From NCBI GenBank assembly GCA_028289345.1, contig JANQQL010000009.1, positions 62,001 through 126,000 of the forward strand: a DNA stretch of 64,000 nt. Direction: 5' to 3'. This stretch comes from Planctomycetota bacterium. Lineage in GTDB: Bacteria; Planctomycetota; B15-G4; SIAN01. The notes under the pieces are model-generated. The model was not told where the DNA came from. It ran no database searches and was given only the letters and a program-made list of their open reading frames with translations. Of this stretch, positions 25,932-34,364 are shown piece by piece. The position numbers and the translations under genes were made by a program. Position 1 is the stretch's first letter, and each line of letters begins with the position of its first letter.

Positions 25932-27404
25932 ATGACAATTCATCGCGAGAAAAACGACCTGGCGACTCGCGGAATCTGTGCCCTGATGGTCTTGCTCGGG
26001 TCAGTCCTCATGACGAACAAGTCAGGGGCCGCCGAACAGCCGAACGTGATCCTCATTCTGGCCGACGACCTGGGCATCGACCACGTCGGATTCTACGGTG
26101 TGCACCAGGACCGTCGTCCTTCGCGAACCCCGAACCTCGATCGACTGGCTTCCGACTGGGTGGCGTTCGACTGGGCCTACGCGTTTCCGGTGTGCTCGCC
26201 GACCCGTGCCTCGATCCTGACTGGGCGCGGCCCCATCACCGGAATCGAAAACGGCGAACACCACGGCGTCACGGCGGCGCTGAAGGCCGCCGACCTCGGC
26301 ACCCCCGACGAGTGGTCACTGCCCCTGGATCTGATCACCTTGCCAGACGTGCTTCGTCCGGCGGGATACACCTCGGTCTTGATCGGCAAATGGCACCTCG
26401 GACAGACCACGGGAGAGAACTGGCGAACAGACCGGTTCTGGGACCCGCTGCTCGCCGGATTCGACGCGCTGCGGACCGGATCGAAGGGAGGCATCAGCAC
26501 GTACTACGGCCCGGCAGAGTATGAAGCGTATGGCTGGGGAAACGTGTTCTTTGCCACCCATGACCCCAACGGCGTTCATCGCGAGGAATACTCGCTGAGC
26601 CGCAAGATCGATTCCGCAGTCGAGTTCGTGAACGCGATGCAGAACGAAGACTTGCCCTATTTCCTGTGGCTTTCACTGCATAGCCCCCATCGCCCGTACA
26701 CCGTTCCTCCCGTCCACCTCCATCGCGTCGCGAACCCGACGACTCGACTGGAGAAGTACCACGCCATGGTGGAAGCGATGGATCAAGAGATCGCCCGTTT
26801 CCTGGAAAAGGTCGACCTCTCGCGAACCACTGTGATCTTCATGGGAGACAATGGAACACCCACTGCGGTCGCGCTCGATCCCGATGAGGCCAAGGCAAGC
26901 CTGGCAGACGGCGGCATCCATGTGCCCCTCCTCGTCGCCGGACACAGCGTGGCCGACGGCCTTCGCGGACGACGGATCTCCGCGCCGGTGATCAGTCACG
27001 ACTTGTTCGCCACGGTCGCGGAGATCACAGGAGCCGAACTGCCTGCGGGCCACCAGATCGACGGGCGCAGCTTCCTTCCATTGCTCAAGACCCGCAACGC
27101 GCCGCCGACACGCACCGAGTTCGTCGTTTCCCGGGTTCGTCCGAACGGACTGCGGGGGAACTACGATCGGGTTCGTCTCGCGGCTCAGAACGCCGACGGC
27201 TTCAAGGTCCACTGGGATGTGTTGACCGGTGAGATCGAGTTCTTCGACGTCCACGGCGCCGCCTACGGGACGGACGGGGATCCACTTTGCAACACGAACT
27301 GCCCCGACGGCCTCCCTCTCGGTCAGCGAGCTCAGTTCGATCGATTGATCGAGCTGCTCGAGCAAGAAGAGTCCAAGATTCCGAATTCTCCGGGAACTCC
27401 CTGA
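25932..27404 (+). CDS. Type I sulfatase, formylglycine-dependent, exported
   Basis: A 490-residue arylsulfatase-like enzyme that hydrolyses sulfate esters, probably on algal or animal polysaccharides. The metal ligands appear in NVILILADDLG. The modification signature CSPTRASILTGR is at residues 88-99, with Cys88 expected to become formylglycine. GKWHLG and FMGDNGT provide further active-site residues. A signal peptide (ICALMVLLGSVLMTNKSGAA) precedes the mature protein. ATG 25932 was preferred to a TTG 39 bp upstream because it directly precedes the signal peptide. Sulfatases are strongly expanded in Planctomycetota. No maturase (anSME or FGE) is in this window. Confidence 0.92.
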   Translation: MTIHREKNDLATRGICALMVLLGSVLMTNKSGAAEQPNVILILADDLGIDHVGFYGVHQDRRPSRTPNLDRLASDWVAFDWAYAFPVCSPTRASILTGRGPITGIENGEHHGVTAALKAADLGTPDEWSLPLDLITLPDVLRPAGYTSVLIGKWHLGQTTGENWRTDRFWDPLLAGFDALRTGSKGGISTYYGPAEYEAYGWGNVFFATHDPNGVHREEYSLSRKIDSAVEFVNAMQNEDLPYFLWLSLHSPHRPYTVPPVHLHRVANPTTRLEKYHAMVEAMDQEIARFLEKVDLSRTTVIFMGDNGTPTAVALDPDEAKASLADGGIHVPLLVAGHSVADGLRGRRISAPVISHDLFATVAEITGAELPAGHQIDGRSFLPLLKTRNAPPTRTEFVVSRVRPNGLRGNYDRVRLAAQNADGFKVHWDVLTGEIEFFDVHGAAYGTDGDPLCNTNCPDGLPLGQRAQFDRLIELLEQEESKIPNSPGTP

Positions 27405-27421
27405 CTCACCCAGCGACCGTT

Positions 27422-27449
27422 GCGGTGGCACGTCAACGGGCGCCACCGC
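27422..27449. terminator. Bidirectional hairpin terminator between sulfatase and MOSC genes
   Basis: Perfect 8-bp GC-rich arms GCGGTGGC / GCCACCGC around a 12-nt loop, filling the short gap between two convergent stop codons. There is no T-tract, but position and stem strength support a terminator. Confidence 0.5.
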
Positions 27450-27451
27450 GC

Positions 27452-27907
27452 TCACGACTCAAGGAGCTTGTCTCCCTTGGAGAGCGTCCCACTCTTGAGG
27501 ACGCGCCCCCAGACTCCTGCGCGTACGTCTGGTTTCAAGGCCTCCTGCAACCCCACCGCAGCCTTCTCCATGATCGGACAAGGTCGGGTTTCTCCATGGA
27601 TCTCGAGTTCCACGGGTCCCAGGTTCACCCTCTTTCCGATCCAGTCGCGGCCGTTGCCTCCGCTCACCAGGATGTTCGCTCGGCGGCCACTCGGATCGAC
27701 ATCCTTGCCAAGCTCTTTGGTGGCATCGTTCCAGTCTTCTTGGAACACCACGGTGACGTGACGTTTCCCCCCAAACGAGTGGTCGCCAACCGTTCCTTCG
27801 CCTTCCTGAAGCTCCAGGGAGTCTTGCTCCTCCACCGGTCCGCCCTTCACGGGTCGAATCCAAAGACGAAGGATGCGGTGCTCATTCGAAGAAAGTTCGT
27901 TGGTCAT
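27452..27907 (-). CDS. MOSC-domain protein
   Basis: A 151-residue stand-alone MOSC domain, the fold of the C-terminus of molybdenum-cofactor sulfurase, YiiM and YuaD. Visible family features are GTVGDHSFGGKRHVTV, the RRANILVSG segment, and a conserved Cys in the RPCPIME segment expected to carry sulfur or contact the cofactor. Small bacterial MOSC proteins help deliver sulfur to metal-sulfur clusters or reduce N-hydroxylated compounds. The substrate here is unknown. Convergent with the sulfatase gene. Confidence 0.85.
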   Translation of the reverse strand: MTNELSSNEHRILRLWIRPVKGGPVEEQDSLELQEGEGTVGDHSFGGKRHVTVVFQEDWNDATKELGKDVDPSGRRANILVSGGNGRDWIGKRVNLGPVELEIHGETRPCPIMEKAAVGLQEALKPDVRAGVWGRVLKSGTLSKGDKLLES

Positions 27908-28099
27908 GGCAGAGAAACCGAGTCAGAAAGCTGTCGGGAAGTTGCGAGTCCCCTCGAGGAACCTCGCAGAGGTTCGGCGGATTTTAGGGCATCGCTTTCC
28001 CGGAACACCTCCCGGACATCTGGCGAGCCCCTCGTCTCCTCATACAATCCAATGCAGGGAATCGAGGAAGACAGATCCTCTCGAAGTGTGGAGAGTGTC

Positions 28100-29101
28100 A
28101 TGAGACAGGTCTGTCGAATGCTCCGTGGTCGATCCTGGGCGTGGTTAGTTCCCGTCGCGTTCGCGACCTTCTGTCTACCCGCGGCAGCGCAGCGCGGGGA
28201 TGCCGAAGTGCGCCTGGTACGCACGATGGCCGAGGCGGTCGAACAAGGGCTGCTGAAGGAAGACGGCAGTGGCATCGGTAACCCCTGGCAACCGCCCGCG
28301 GCCCCGACTCCCAAACGACGCTCGGTGCGGGTCGAGACCTTTCTCGAGTCGTTCACTCCTGGATTCCGGCCCGTCATTCTCATGACCGGCTACTGGCCTC
28401 CCACCAATGAGATGGTCCGCCAGTTCAGTCCCACCCCCGCTCTGAATCCCTTGGGATGGGTCGGGAGAAACTGGGAGAACCGCGGCTACGACGTGGTTTC
28501 CTTCTTCCCGGAGTTCACTCCACCCAACTGCAGCAATTGTGGAGTCGGGATGGGCGATCTGGAAGTCGATTACCAAGACACGTCGGCAGACTTCTGGAAC
28601 ATCGTCCAAGCGTTGAAGCCGGTGGCCATCATCACCTTCAGCCGCGGCTTCAACAACGTCTCCTGGGAAGTGGAAATGAACCAGTTCAACCGGCAGTTCT
28701 GGGTGAACGATTTCATTGCCCCGTTTCAACCAACGCCGGCGCCTCCAGATGCCGGTCATCCCACCAACGGGCTGCGTCTTTCGACGCTGCCCGCGCAAGA
28801 GATCGTTGACGCCGTGGACGCGGCCGCTCTGAATCTAACCCCCTACATCTGCTTCACCCAAGACGGGGGTGGGTTCTTGTCAGAGTTCATCGCGTACCAC
28901 GGTGTCTGGTACCAGGCGCTGCACGCCAACCCCGATGACCCCGCTTACTGCGTGACCGCCGGCCATGTGCACGTCGGCACCTTTATCAACTGGCCGACAG
29001 CGACAACGGCCGCCGAGATCACCTTGCGCGTGGTGATTCGCCGCGTCGAAGAGGCCATCGGCCAGCCAAAGGACAAACCCATCACCTTTCCCTGGAGATA
29101 G
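28100..29101 (+). CDS. Secreted pyroglutamyl-peptidase I-fold (C15-like) protein with Cys-to-Ser change
   Basis: A 333-residue exported protein: signal peptide WLVPVAFATFCLPAAAQ, then about 60 linker residues. From residue 90 it resembles C15 pyroglutamyl peptidases: VILMTGYWPPTNE, NPLGW, LRLSTLPAQEIVDAV, then DGGGFLSEFIAYHGVWY and CVTAGHVHVG near the C-terminus. In Pcp the corresponding segments carry the catalytic Cys (A-G-x-Y-L-C-N) and His (xFIHVP). Here the Cys position is Ser261 and the His is probably His289 or His291. Glu190 or Glu192 in SWEVEMN may match the catalytic Glu. Pcp is normally cytosolic and about 215 residues, so the export and the substitution are both odd. The match is by pattern only and remote, so function is uncertain. 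Confidence 0.55.
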   Translation: MRQVCRMLRGRSWAWLVPVAFATFCLPAAAQRGDAEVRLVRTMAEAVEQGLLKEDGSGIGNPWQPPAAPTPKRRSVRVETFLESFTPGFRPVILMTGYWPPTNEMVRQFSPTPALNPLGWVGRNWENRGYDVVSFFPEFTPPNCSNCGVGMGDLEVDYQDTSADFWNIVQALKPVAIITFSRGFNNVSWEVEMNQFNRQFWVNDFIAPFQPTPAPPDAGHPTNGLRLSTLPAQEIVDAVDAAALNLTPYICFTQDGGGFLSEFIAYHGVWYQALHANPDDPAYCVTAGHVHVGTFINWPTATTAAEITLRVVIRRVEEAIGQPKDKPITFPWR

Positions 29102-29316
29102 CGGCTAGCCTCTCGAGGGCATCGTTTTCGACCAGCCGGCGGCCTCGCTCGCGCGCATGATTCAGGAAGATCCTGGCGGGAATGAGCGAAGTGGTCGCTG
29201 GCGAAGACTTGCGGAGGTCCGCATCGCGAGCGTCTTCTGACGATCCGCAAAGGGCAACCGCGTTGCAATCACGAAGTTCGGGGGCCACTCCCTCCAGATC
29301 TTCATGACCGTGCGGG

Positions 29317-30582
29317 TCAGGGTTCGAATCGATCGGAAAGACGCTGGGGCAAGATGGGACAAGCTCCCGACGGCTGCGGGAACACACTCTTTCGAACGGC
29401 GGCGACGAATCGATACCCCGTGTCGCGAATCGGTCGTGGAACGAGGCGGAGGAGTTCCCCGGCCACTCGCCAAGCGCCCCCAAGTCGACGCAGAATGTGG
29501 ACGACTCCATCCGATCGAAGAAGAAGCTCTCCCGAAGCGCTGCGGAGGACCAGACTGTCGGGCAACGTCTTTCGCTGATTCTCGGAAACCAGCCGTGGGA
29601 GCATGGCGCCTTGCAAGGGAGAGAACCGAAACGCGCCGCGCTCGTCCTCGGACAGGAGGAAGCGAACGAAGCCGTGACAAAGCCCGCACTCTCCGTCGTA
29701 AAAGAGCCACTCTGATTCGGAAGCAGTTCGTGGCCTCACCCAACGCGGATCAAACGTGAATGCATGGAGGATCAACATTCCGAGAGTGAGATCGGCGAAA
29801 TCAACCAGAACGAGAAGGGACAGGTGGAGTGCCACCATCAACCCCCAAATCCACGGTCGAACTTGTCGCAGCAAGGCGAGCGGCGCGAACAACAACTCGA
29901 GAGCAAGCCCGCCCCAAGTGGCAACCTTCAGCAAGAAGATGGGAGTGGCGCTGGCCCACTCGGTCAAGAACCACGACCGCGCCAGGGGATTGTTCAAAAC
30001 TCGAGCCAGCGCCGTGCCATCCTGCCACGAGGGACTGACGAGTTTGGTGTAACCGCTGTAGGTGTATCCGATGGCCATCAGTGCCCAGGCAACACCCCAC
30101 AAACGCCGATCCAAGAACCAACCTCCGGCAGGATCGATGCGTCCTTTGGCCGCCCAGGACCCGTAGGGAGCCGGGGCCACCGCGGTATGGACGAGCAGCA
30201 GCAACCCGACATACGGAAGACTCGGATTGGAGATGAGCGGGTTGCGGCCGAACAGACAAGCAAGGACATACCACATCCACACCGCCGCCATCCGATCGAA
30301 GCGTCCGGCGGCAAACAAAAGAGCAGCGGCGACGGAAGACACCAGCAAGGCCGTCACAAACCATGGCGCATCGATCAGCGCCAACACATTGGGGAACGCG
30401 TGCAGCAACGGACTGACCGAGCCGTCCGGGAGCACGCCCTCCGCGGAGAACAACTCGGCCCCCCACGGGATCAGCATCGAAAAGTGAGCCGTGAGATAGA
30501 TTCCCAACAGCACTCGGAACAAGCTGTATTGCCCGCCGGTCCAACCTGGCATTCCTTGTCTGTGATCGTTCGAGTGTTTCAC
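29317..30582 (-). CDS. HTTM membrane domain fused to DCC (DUF393) thiol-oxidoreductase-like domain
   Basis: A 421-residue fusion. Residues 15-285 form an HTTM (vitamin-K-dependent gamma-carboxylase-like) membrane domain with about seven helices, including YSLFRVLLGIYLTAHFSM, WALMAIGYTYSGYTKL and LMVALHLSLLVLVDFADLTLGMLILHAF. Residues 290-400 form a DCC domain with LFYDGECGLCHGFVRF, whose DxxCxxC motif suggests thioredoxin-like redox chemistry. HTTM-DCC fusions are common in Planctomycetota and Bacteroidota but have no established function. The start ATG overlaps the stop of the anchored protein upstream by 4 bp, so the two are coupled and probably act together in the membrane. Confidence 0.85.
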   Translation of the reverse strand: MKHSNDHRQGMPGWTGGQYSLFRVLLGIYLTAHFSMLIPWGAELFSAEGVLPDGSVSPLLHAFPNVLALIDAPWFVTALLVSSVAAALLFAAGRFDRMAAVWMWYVLACLFGRNPLISNPSLPYVGLLLLVHTAVAPAPYGSWAAKGRIDPAGGWFLDRRLWGVAWALMAIGYTYSGYTKLVSPSWQDGTALARVLNNPLARSWFLTEWASATPIFLLKVATWGGLALELLFAPLALLRQVRPWIWGLMVALHLSLLVLVDFADLTLGMLILHAFTFDPRWVRPRTASESEWLFYDGECGLCHGFVRFLLSEDERGAFRFSPLQGAMLPRLVSENQRKTLPDSLVLRSASGELLLRSDGVVHILRRLGGAWRVAGELLRLVPRPIRDTGYRFVAAVRKSVFPQPSGACPILPQRLSDRFEP

Positions 30583-31073
30583 TGCGGCGCTTCCAAAACC
30601 AGAGGCAGGTCGTCGAGTTCCGCCTCCGACAGGGGCTCACAACGCACGCGAAAGCGGCCTCGAACTTGGTTGGCCTCGATGCCGAGCTCTCGGACCAGTG
30701 GTGCTTCTCCATTCAAGGAGTAGCGAAGGACCGCCTCCAACATGGGCCTGGCTTTTTCATCCGCGGCTAACACGGGGCCGTAGGCCAGCGCAGCGCCATA
30801 AACGTTGCGCCGGTTGTAGGGGCCGCGAAGACGGGAGTATCGCTCCTTGGTCAGTTCCACCGATTTCTCGACACCTGAGCCATCCGTCCACTCCAGAAAG
30901 AACCGGGAGGAATAGGTCTCCAGGCCACGCACTGCGGAAAAAACCTTGGGAGCAGGAGAAGCCTGAGTCGCGGCCGCCACTCCCTTGAGCGCTCCCCACC
31001 CCGACAAGTCCCCGGCCATCTGGGCCAGCCCAAGGATCAACAGGATCACCGGCGCCACGCGAGACCAGCTCAT
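30579..31073 (-). CDS. Small membrane-anchored protein coupled to HTTM-DCC gene
   Basis: A 164-residue protein with one N-terminal hydrophobic segment (VAPVILLILGLAQMAGDL) and a soluble alpha/beta part of about 120 residues. No known family is evident. Such short proteins often precede HTTM-DCC genes and could be a periplasmic partner. Start ATG 31073 has AAGGA 9 nt upstream, inside a tandem repeat that supplies several AAGGA-like sites. An open frame runs further upstream to 31430 but is antisense-like relative to the desaturase coding frame. Its stop overlaps the next start. Confidence 0.7.
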   Translation of the reverse strand: MSWSRVAPVILLILGLAQMAGDLSGWGALKGVAAATQASPAPKVFSAVRGLETYSSRFFLEWTDGSGVEKSVELTKERYSRLRGPYNRRNVYGAALAYGPVLAADEKARPMLEAVLRYSLNGEAPLVRELGIEANQVRGRFRVRCEPLSEAELDDLPLVLEAPQ

Positions 31074-31080
31074 GACAAGG

Positions 31081-31133
31081 GGTCCTTCCTGATTGGCAGG
31101 TCCTTCCTGATTGGCAGATCCTTCATGATTGGT
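31081..31133. repeat. Three tandem 18-bp repeats with Shine-Dalgarno-like cores
   Basis: Two exact copies of GGTCCTTCCTGATTGGCA followed by a third, slightly diverged copy. Read on the minus strand, each exact unit contains AGGAAGGACC. The array covers the 3' end of the desaturase gene and the ribosome-binding region of the next gene. Confidence 0.8.
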
Positions 31134-31881
31134 CCGAGCCTCGTGAGGAAACTCCAGCGGGCGCGGAGGAAATGTCCCGGCCCAGAAGCATTTCCCGCAG
31201 GTTGTGCTCCCCCTCTCCAAATCCGCAAGTTTCGTTCCACTGTCGCGGGTTGCGCAGGGTCCCGAACGCCCAGTCCCACAAGGGGAGATCGGCAAAGTTG
31301 TACGAATGGAGGCCTTCCTGGTGATGCACGCAGTGGCTTTCGGGTCGCTGAACCAAGAATCCCAGCCAGTACGGGGTTGCCACATTCCAATGATAGAAGA
31401 GTTCGGCGATGCCGGTGGCAAGGATGGCAAGTGCTGCCCCCTCGGAGGACACTCCGACCACGAAGTACAAAATCGCGCTGGAAAGCAAGCCGTTGAAGAA
31501 AATCTCGAACGGGTGCTTGTAGAAGCTGGTGATCACCTCGATCCGCTGCGGACTGTGATGCACTTGGTGAAACCAGCGCCAAAGAAGGGGGACCTCGTGA
31601 CGCCACCGGTGCCACCAGTAGTACACGAAAGTGATCGCCAAGTAGCCCACGGCGACCTCGGCTGCGAGCGGTAGGTTCCACACGAACAGCTGGACGTCCG
31701 CCATCCACCGATCCCAAGTCGAAGCACCGAGGAACGCCGCTCCAAATTGAATCGCGTTGAGGATCAGCGCACGCGGCCACCAGGATTGAACTCGGGGGAA
31801 GTCTCTCCCCGGTCGCCAGCGCTCGATTGCGATCAGGACCGCCGCGAGTCCGAGAACGACCCCCGGAATCGGAACGTTCAT
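31123..31881 (-). CDS. Sterol-desaturase/fatty-acid-hydroxylase family membrane di-iron enzyme
   Basis: A 252-residue integral membrane protein with the His-box pattern of the family: YYWWHRWRHE (HxxxH), WFHQVHHS (HxxHH) and ESHCVHHQEG (HxxHH), plus later His residues. About four hydrophobic helices surround the boxes (VVLGLAAVLIAI, VAVGYLAITFVYYWWH, LLSSAILYFVVGV). Members insert oxygen or a double bond into lipids, sterols or carotenoids using a di-iron centre at the cytoplasmic face. The substrate is unknown. ATG 31881 begins a hydrophobic helix; the frame is also open to 31944. Tandem repeats replace its last few codons' surroundings, so the C-terminus may vary among relatives. Confidence 0.88.
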   Translation of the reverse strand: MNVPIPGVVLGLAAVLIAIERWRPGRDFPRVQSWWPRALILNAIQFGAAFLGASTWDRWMADVQLFVWNLPLAAEVAVGYLAITFVYYWWHRWRHEVPLLWRWFHQVHHSPQRIEVITSFYKHPFEIFFNGLLSSAILYFVVGVSSEGAALAILATGIAELFYHWNVATPYWLGFLVQRPESHCVHHQEGLHSYNFADLPLWDWAFGTLRNPRQWNETCGFGEGEHNLREMLLGRDISSAPAGVSSRGSDQS

Positions 31882-31927
31882 GCCTGTTTGGCCCCGCGGA
31901 TGGGGACTCCCTCTTGACCGCGCCGAC

Positions 31928-32293
31928 TCATATCCAGACGTCATTTTCCGCGGTCTTGTCGCCGCCGGCCTCCCCGGTGTTCACGACGTCTCGAGGCTCG
32001 ATCATGAGGACTTTGCACTCGGTCTCTGCCACCGGACGATGTTCGACACCCCGAGGCACGACGAACATCTCGCCTGCGCCGAGTCGTACCTGACCATCCC
32101 GCAGCTCGATGCGTAGATCCCCCTCGACCACGAAGAATGCCTCGTCCGTGTCCGCATGGGAATGCCAAACAAACTCCCCCTCGAACTTGGCAAGCTTGAA
32201 CTGGTAGTCGTTCAACTCCGCGATCACGCGAGGGGACCAGTGGTCGGAGAATTTCTGGAACTTGTCTTGGAGGTTGATTGGCTGGTAGCCCAC
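31928..32293 (-). CDS. Small cupin-domain protein
   Basis: A 121-residue single cupin. Motif 1 reads [16 protein letters not shown] (HxH-x4-E-x6-G) and motif 2 PRGVEHRP, giving the normal two-His-Glu-His metal site. Such small cupins may be dioxygenases, isomerases or sensors; nothing fixes the role here. Start is GTG with GGAGGA 4-10 nt upstream. It lies in the minus-strand run between the desaturase and a membrane protein, 46 bp from the desaturase start. Confidence 0.85.
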   Translation of the reverse strand: MGYQPINLQDKFQKFSDHWSPRVIAELNDYQFKLAKFEGEFVWHSHADTDEAFFVVEGDLRIELRDGQVRLGAGEMFVVPRGVEHRPVAETECKVLMIEPRDVVNTGEAGGDKTAENDVWI

Positions 32294-32399
32294 GGGCTCC
32301 TCCGGCGCTGGTGATCGATGGGCGGCAACTCGGCGGGACGCCGGTGCCGCTCACTCTTTCCGGATCAGTTTATCAGAAGCTCACTCGCGCCGATGTCGA

Positions 32400-32954
32400 T
32401 CACTCCAGCCCTTGCAGCTCTTCGAACGTCTGACCGCTCAAAAAGAAACGGATCCCGCCGATGAGCAGTGCAAGGTACGCCGCCATCGTCGCTCCCAACA
32501 CCACGCGTCCCCACCAGGTCCGCGAATGAAACTGGTAGAGAAGGTTCAACCCCGCGAGGGCCGCCAAGGGGCCGGCCAGCAGCGTCCATAGGCCCAACCA
32601 AACGTGAGCGACAATCAACGATCTGCCGCTGGTGGTTCGGACAACTTGCAGCGCGTGCACCACCAGCCAGACCGAGGGAAGGAGCAGTGCGAATCCCAGC
32701 AACAGCATCGTCACCAGCGATGCGGTCAGCGTGCCCTGGCTCGCCTTGATCATCACGGCGAGCAGATGACCGAACCCCATGACGCCAATGGTGGTCCCAT
32801 AGGCCAGGTGAAGGCAACGCTGGACCCTGGCACGAAAGGGCTGCTCCGGGCTTCCCGATCGGAGGTACAGACCGAGGGAGCCCGCAATCGCCGTCAGGAC
32901 CGACGGAGCGAACCACTTGCTCTCATCCAGAAGGAGTTCCTGCAAGCTTGGCAT
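32400..32954 (-). CDS. Polytopic membrane protein of unknown function
   Basis: A 184-residue protein with about five hydrophobic segments (FAPSVLTAIAGSLGLYL, AYGTTIGVMGFGHLLAVMI, LVTMLLLGFALLLPSVWLVVHAL, LIVAHVWLGLWTLLAGPLAALAG, VVLGATMAAYLALLIGGIRFFL). No family recognised. ATG 32954 has GAGGAGG just upstream, preferred over an upstream in-frame start at 32990. It is co-directional with its neighbours in the 29-39 kb minus-strand run. Confidence 0.65.
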   Translation of the reverse strand: MPSLQELLLDESKWFAPSVLTAIAGSLGLYLRSGSPEQPFRARVQRCLHLAYGTTIGVMGFGHLLAVMIKASQGTLTASLVTMLLLGFALLLPSVWLVVHALQVVRTTSGRSLIVAHVWLGLWTLLAGPLAALAGLNLLYQFHSRTWWGRVVLGATMAAYLALLIGGIRFFLSGQTFEELQGLE

Positions 32955-33089
32955 GGCGCCTCCTCTGACGTTGCCTCCCTCGGTACCCAACGGGATGGCG
33001 TTTCACTCCCCGACAGCTCGCTCATCGCCTTGGCAGGGCAATCCCTTCCTCACCTGCCGGCCCCGCTTCCGAGGCTGCCATTGGCGGAT

Positions 33090-33434
33090 TCAAAGGTCGA
33101 GCACCTCCTCGACCTCGGACTTTCCTTGGCTCCGGTCTCCAGTGAGCCACTGCCAGGTTTCTTTGAGAACCAGGATCCCCTCCGAGTCTCGCTCGGGCAC
33201 CGAGCGGCAAATCCCCGCCATCAGCACGCCGTCTTGGTTGAGGTGCTGATACAGGAACTCCAGGGAGCCGTCCTGGTGCACCGTTCCGAGCAACTGCCCC
33301 GCAGCGATCGATCCCCCGGCATATTCGCCGGTCAGCTGACTGCCGGATTGGCGATAGCGAAAGGTGGTGGTGCTACCAACCTCTCCGTTGTCCGAGTTGG
33401 ATCGTCCGCGAAACACTTTGCCGTCGTAGTTCAT
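33090..33434 (-). CDS. Small conserved protein of the 'N-acetylglutamate synthase'-labelled family
   Basis: A 114-residue beta-rich protein with the family pattern SNSDNGEV, FRYRQSG, GEYAGGSI, LLGTVHQDGSLEFLYQHLNQ and ETWQWLTGDRSQGKS. Databases often call such proteins N-acetylglutamate synthase, but they lack a GNAT domain and I do not support that name. Each is likely a small beta-barrel or meander domain of unknown function. The ATG overlaps the stop of the upstream methyltransferase by 4 bp. A diverged paralogue is at 59729-60070. Confidence 0.8.
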   Translation of the reverse strand: MNYDGKVFRGRSNSDNGEVGSTTTFRYRQSGSQLTGEYAGGSIAAGQLLGTVHQDGSLEFLYQHLNQDGVLMAGICRSVPERDSEGILVLKETWQWLTGDRSQGKSEVEEVLDL

Positions 33435-34234
33435 GAGAGAGCGACCTCCTTGCCCTTGGGCTTCGTCGCGACGAACACTTCGACTTCACCCGGCTCGAGT
33501 TCCGAGTGTTCGAGTGGTGCAGCCTGGGCTCGAAACCCGGTTTCTTCGAGGAATCGGAGCCACTGCTGTCGAGAGAACAACCCTCCGAGATGGCGGTCTT
33601 GTTCAACCATCGTTTTTCCACGGGAGTTCCGTAGCAGGAACGCGTAGTCGACCACATAAACCGAGTCCGAGGGATCCGGGTCCCAGGTCCACTGCAGATA
33701 CCGCAAACCTCGACCGTCTCCGTCGTGACCCCCGTGGCTCGTCGAAGGACGAAAGTTTTCGCGAATGCAGTCCGGCACGAACAGGGCCGTCCCTCCTTCC
33801 CGACAGTGAACGAACGCGGTCTCGATGGCAGCCCGGAGTTCTGACTCCTGAGTCAGGTAGGTGACGGCATCGTGAACGAACACGGCATCGAACGTGCGTT
33901 CCAAGCGAATGGAGCGCATGTCTCCCACCACGTGCTCGCATTCCGGGTTCAGGGAACGACTCACATCCAGCATCCCCGAGGATCGATCCACCAGGGTCAG
34001 TTGGAACCACTGCTTCATGTGAGAAGCGTTGTTTCCTCCGCCACTCCCGAGTTCAAGAACCTCCCGGACCGGTCCCTGCCCCGCGTGACGGATCCAGCGG
34101 GCAAAGGCCTCGGCCTCTTCCGCATAGTCCGCGGGCGCCGACAGAAGGGGCCACCAGGACGCCAGGTCGGCGTACAGGCGAGGAGCCGCATCGCGGTCTT
34201 TTGACTGACCGGAATCCAGTGAAGTCACGATCAT
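33431..34234 (-). CDS. Class I SAM-dependent methyltransferase
   Basis: A 267-residue methyltransferase. The SAM-binding motif I is VLELGSGGGNNASHM. Motif II-like VDRSSGMLDVS and the DAVFVHDAVTYL strand follow as in small-molecule methyltransferases. The C-terminal part (YAFLLRNSRGKTMVEQDRH...FSRQQWLRFLEETGF) is the usual substrate-side domain of UbiE/Methyltransf_11-type enzymes. The substrate is unknown. ATG 34234 has GAGGGAG just upstream, so the longer frame to 34360 was not used. It is coupled to the small protein at 33434. Confidence 0.88.
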   Translation of the reverse strand: MIVTSLDSGQSKDRDAAPRLYADLASWWPLLSAPADYAEEAEAFARWIRHAGQGPVREVLELGSGGGNNASHMKQWFQLTLVDRSSGMLDVSRSLNPECEHVVGDMRSIRLERTFDAVFVHDAVTYLTQESELRAAIETAFVHCREGGTALFVPDCIRENFRPSTSHGGHDGDGRGLRYLQWTWDPDPSDSVYVVDYAFLLRNSRGKTMVEQDRHLGGLFSRQQWLRFLEETGFRAQAAPLEHSELEPGEVEVFVATKPKGKEVALS

Positions 34235-34364
34235 TGCTCCCTCGCAGTCCTGAGTGCCAAGAACACGGTTTCCCGCGTCGAAGGACTCGTCATCGCTGCT
34301 CAATCCTTGCCGCCGGCGGACGGCTCCCACCGAGTCGTGAAGCCAGTCAACTCCGGCCAAGACC

